Shown: positions 43,830-45,077 of the stretch, piece by piece
Layout of the letters: each line of letters begins with the position of its first letter
Position numbering within the stretch: the stretch's first letter is position 1
Assembly: GCA_965218865.1 (NCBI GenBank)
Contig: CBDCME010000052.1
Span: forward strand, 1 to 45,077
Reading direction: 5' to 3'
DNA: 45,077 bases
Source of the DNA: CBDCME01 sp965218865
GTDB taxonomy: Bacteria; Pseudomonadota; Alphaproteobacteria; JAAXGF01
Program-made: the position numbers and the translations under genes
The notes under the pieces: model-generated
Databases searched by the model: none
Told to the model about the DNA's origin: nothing
What the model saw: the letters and a program-made list of their open reading frames with translations, nothing else

Positions 43830-44249
43830 CTAAAACTTGGTATCGTACAATTCTTTTGTTACGATTTCCAAATCTCCGGCCCCTTCTCCACGAACAACTT
43901 TATCCTTTACGTAAAAGAGCCAGTAATCGGCTATTGGGCCACCTCGAAATTGAACAGGGTATGCCAATCCCAACGTGAGTGTGGTCGCTCGCTTTTCATA
44001 CACGGACTGCTTGCGTGTTTTACTCCTTGTTAATCTGTACTCGAAAATCCCGATCTCTTGTCCAAATTTGTTCGTCACCTCACCTATACTCATGCGATCT
44101 CCTCCCAGAATTTCATCGACTTGCGATTTGTGCATTCCAATGTGGATCTGGGATATCCGGCTTACGGGTGTGTCTATGCATCCCGAAAATAAAAACGCGC
44201 ATATTACGGCATTACATAGCGTCAATCGGATTTGCCTAGATATGTTCAT
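43830..44249 (-). CDS. Small lipoprotein with BamE/SmpA-like fold
   Basis: A 139-residue protein with a lipoprotein signal peptide (LTLCNAVICAFLFSGC, lipobox FSGC with Cys 24). Next comes the stretch ISQIHIGMHKSQVDEILGG, the pattern I-x-x-G-M-x-K-x-x-V-x-x-x-L-G of SmpA/OmlA (BamE)-type domains, and a beta-rich C-terminal half (GGPIADYWLFYVKDK). It should sit in the outer or inner membrane facing the periplasm. It is not next to bam genes, so it is probably a paralogue rather than BamE itself. Confidence 0.7.
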   Translation of the reverse strand: MNISRQIRLTLCNAVICAFLFSGCIDTPVSRISQIHIGMHKSQVDEILGGDRMSIGEVTNKFGQEIGIFEYRLTRSKTRKQSVYEKRATTLTLGLAYPVQFRGGPIADYWLFYVKDKVVRGEGAGDLEIVTKELYDTKF

Positions 44250-44457
44250 ATGCTGTCTTTACAAGGACGTGCGGAAAAGCATCAAGTATGCCAAAACCGT
44301 TTTTTAGGTGCAAAAATGATAAGAGGGAGAAAAATTATTCACCACTTAAATTGCACGCACAACGAAAATGACAAGAAAAAACTACACCACGGTGAGTGCT
44401 GATGGCGGAAAATTGAAATACACCGTGATTGCAACAGCGAAACGAACTCCCCTCGCA
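44250..44457. other. AT-rich intergenic region
   Basis: About 200 bases between the lipoprotein gene and the Sel1-repeat gene, both on the minus strand. I see no gene or clear terminator. Confidence 0.4.
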
Positions 44458-45077
44458 CTACTCATTGGCTCGCTGTTCCCTTGCTAAACCCTTCGATTGG
44501 GAAAGTTGCTCCTGGGTCATCTTCTTCGCAACGATGTCGTGATTTCTCGACGCTTGCGGCTTACCCTGTGCCGCCGCGAGGCTAAACCACATATGCGCCT
44601 TGACATAATCCCTGGGAACCCCGTGGCCCCGGGTATACATGGCACCTAGATTTGTCTGTGCGTCCGCATCGCCCTTCTCCGCTGCGCGACGGAAAAATTT
44701 TGCCGCGATTCCATAGTCCTGGGGTACGCCCCGACCCGTGAAATGCAGGTACCCGAGGTTGTACTCGGCTGGCGCGTGTCCCCGTTCCGCGGCTCTGCGG
44801 TAGAACTGCGCCGCTCTAAGGTAGTCCTGCTCGACACCAAGACCGTCGGAGTAGATCACGCCCAGCACTGTCTGAGCACCAACGTGGCCCTGATCCGCTG
44901 ACCGATTATAGAACTCCAGCGCCTTGTGGTAATTCTGGGATACACCTCGACCTGTAAAGTACATGTACCCACGCCAGTAGTTGGCCTCCGACTCATCTCG
45001 ATCATTGAGGAACTCTATATTCGGAAACGGAGTCTCGAATTCCCTTTGGATTGCCTCTTGGCGGGAGGGGTTTGATT
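44458..45077 (-). CDS. Sel1-repeat protein, 5' end beyond window
   Basis: At least four Sel1-like (TPR-type) repeats of 36 residues: YWRGYMYFTGRGVSQNYHKA, VLGVIYSDGLGVEQDYLRAA, NLGYLHFTGRGVPQDYGIAA and NLGAMYTRGHGVPRDYVKAH. A Lys/Gln-rich tail ends in LAREQRANE. Such proteins are solenoid scaffolds for protein contacts, often exported or in signalling. The frame stays open to the right edge of the window upstream of the first in-frame ATG (44964), so the start and any signal peptide are not visible. Confidence 0.9.
   Translation of the reverse strand, partial: SNPSRQEAIQREFETPFPNIEFLNDRDESEANYWRGYMYFTGRGVSQNYHKALEFYNRSADQGHVGAQTVLGVIYSDGLGVEQDYLRAAQFYRRAAERGHAPAEYNLGYLHFTGRGVPQDYGIAAKFFRRAAEKGDADAQTNLGAMYTRGHGVPRDYVKAHMWFSLAAAQGKPQASRNHDIVAKKMTQEQLSQSKGLAREQRANE

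Noticed and set aside
1..45077. CRISPR array or prophage
   Set aside because: No regularly spaced short repeats and no phage structural or lysis genes were seen on either strand.

Overview
The window is high-GC proteobacterial DNA, most likely from an alphaproteobacterium of the Rhodospirillales type. This rests on gene content and protein style: a plant/alphaproteobacterial-type glutamate-cysteine ligase, an aa3-type oxidase operon, a YggT-YggU-FolD cluster and a Tat-dependent NMT1-type ABC transporter. It is an inference, not a measured placement. The window is crowded with insertion sequences (eight complete or near-complete elements plus two remnants), and many chromosomal genes carry frameshifts or nonsense codons. 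That suggests a genome in IS-driven decay, as in recent host association, or an assembly with residual indel errors. LAYOUT. 1-11 kb is an IS graveyard: the edge of an IS630 copy, a frameshifted TadG-like gene, an IS5-type copy sitting in a small ORF, a frameshifted IS4-type element, an IS1380 remnant, a complete 3.7-kb IS66-type element with an 8-bp target duplication that carries a DruA-like DUF4338 gene, and a second IS630 copy. It ends just beyond the 3' end of tRNA-Ala(CGC). 11.4-16.7 kb is core chromosome: tRNA-Ala, YggT, YggU/DUF167, folD, an ABC substrate-binding protein broken by one TGA codon, gshA and a cold-shock gene. 17.8-23.3 kb (minus strand) is a cytochrome c oxidase operon with subunits II, I, III and IV and two extra subunit-III-like genes, one of them frameshifted. 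23.5-27.7 kb holds two exported proteins, a long perfect palindrome, two tandem HigBA-like toxin-antitoxin cassettes with matched promoters (the second toxin has lost its start) and a HIRAN-domain gene clipped by IS630. 27.7-30.6 kb has inverted copies of the same IS630 and IS5 elements seen at the left. 30.6-32.5 kb is a frameshifted membrane adenylate cyclase. 32.8-39.0 kb is a LysR gene divergent from a five-gene ABC uptake and amidohydrolase operon whose hydrolase is a fusion of two nitrilase domains, the second lacking its catalytic cysteine. 39.2-41.0 kb is an IS1182-like element nested in an IS1634 remnant. 41.2-45.1 kb holds a CHASE-PAS hybrid histidine kinase, a small lipoprotein and a Sel1-repeat protein that runs off the window. 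HOW IT FITS TOGETHER. The oxidase genes form one terminal-oxidase transcription unit. The transporter, double nitrilase and DUF3299-like protein overlap by start/stop codons and probably import and hydrolyse one nitrogenous compound, perhaps under the divergent LysR regulator. The toxin-antitoxin pair, HIRAN gene and mobile elements form an accessory block. The strongest candidates for something new are the IS66 element with an expanded coiled-coil transposase translationally coupled to a DruA-like protein, and the ABC/double-nitrilase operon.
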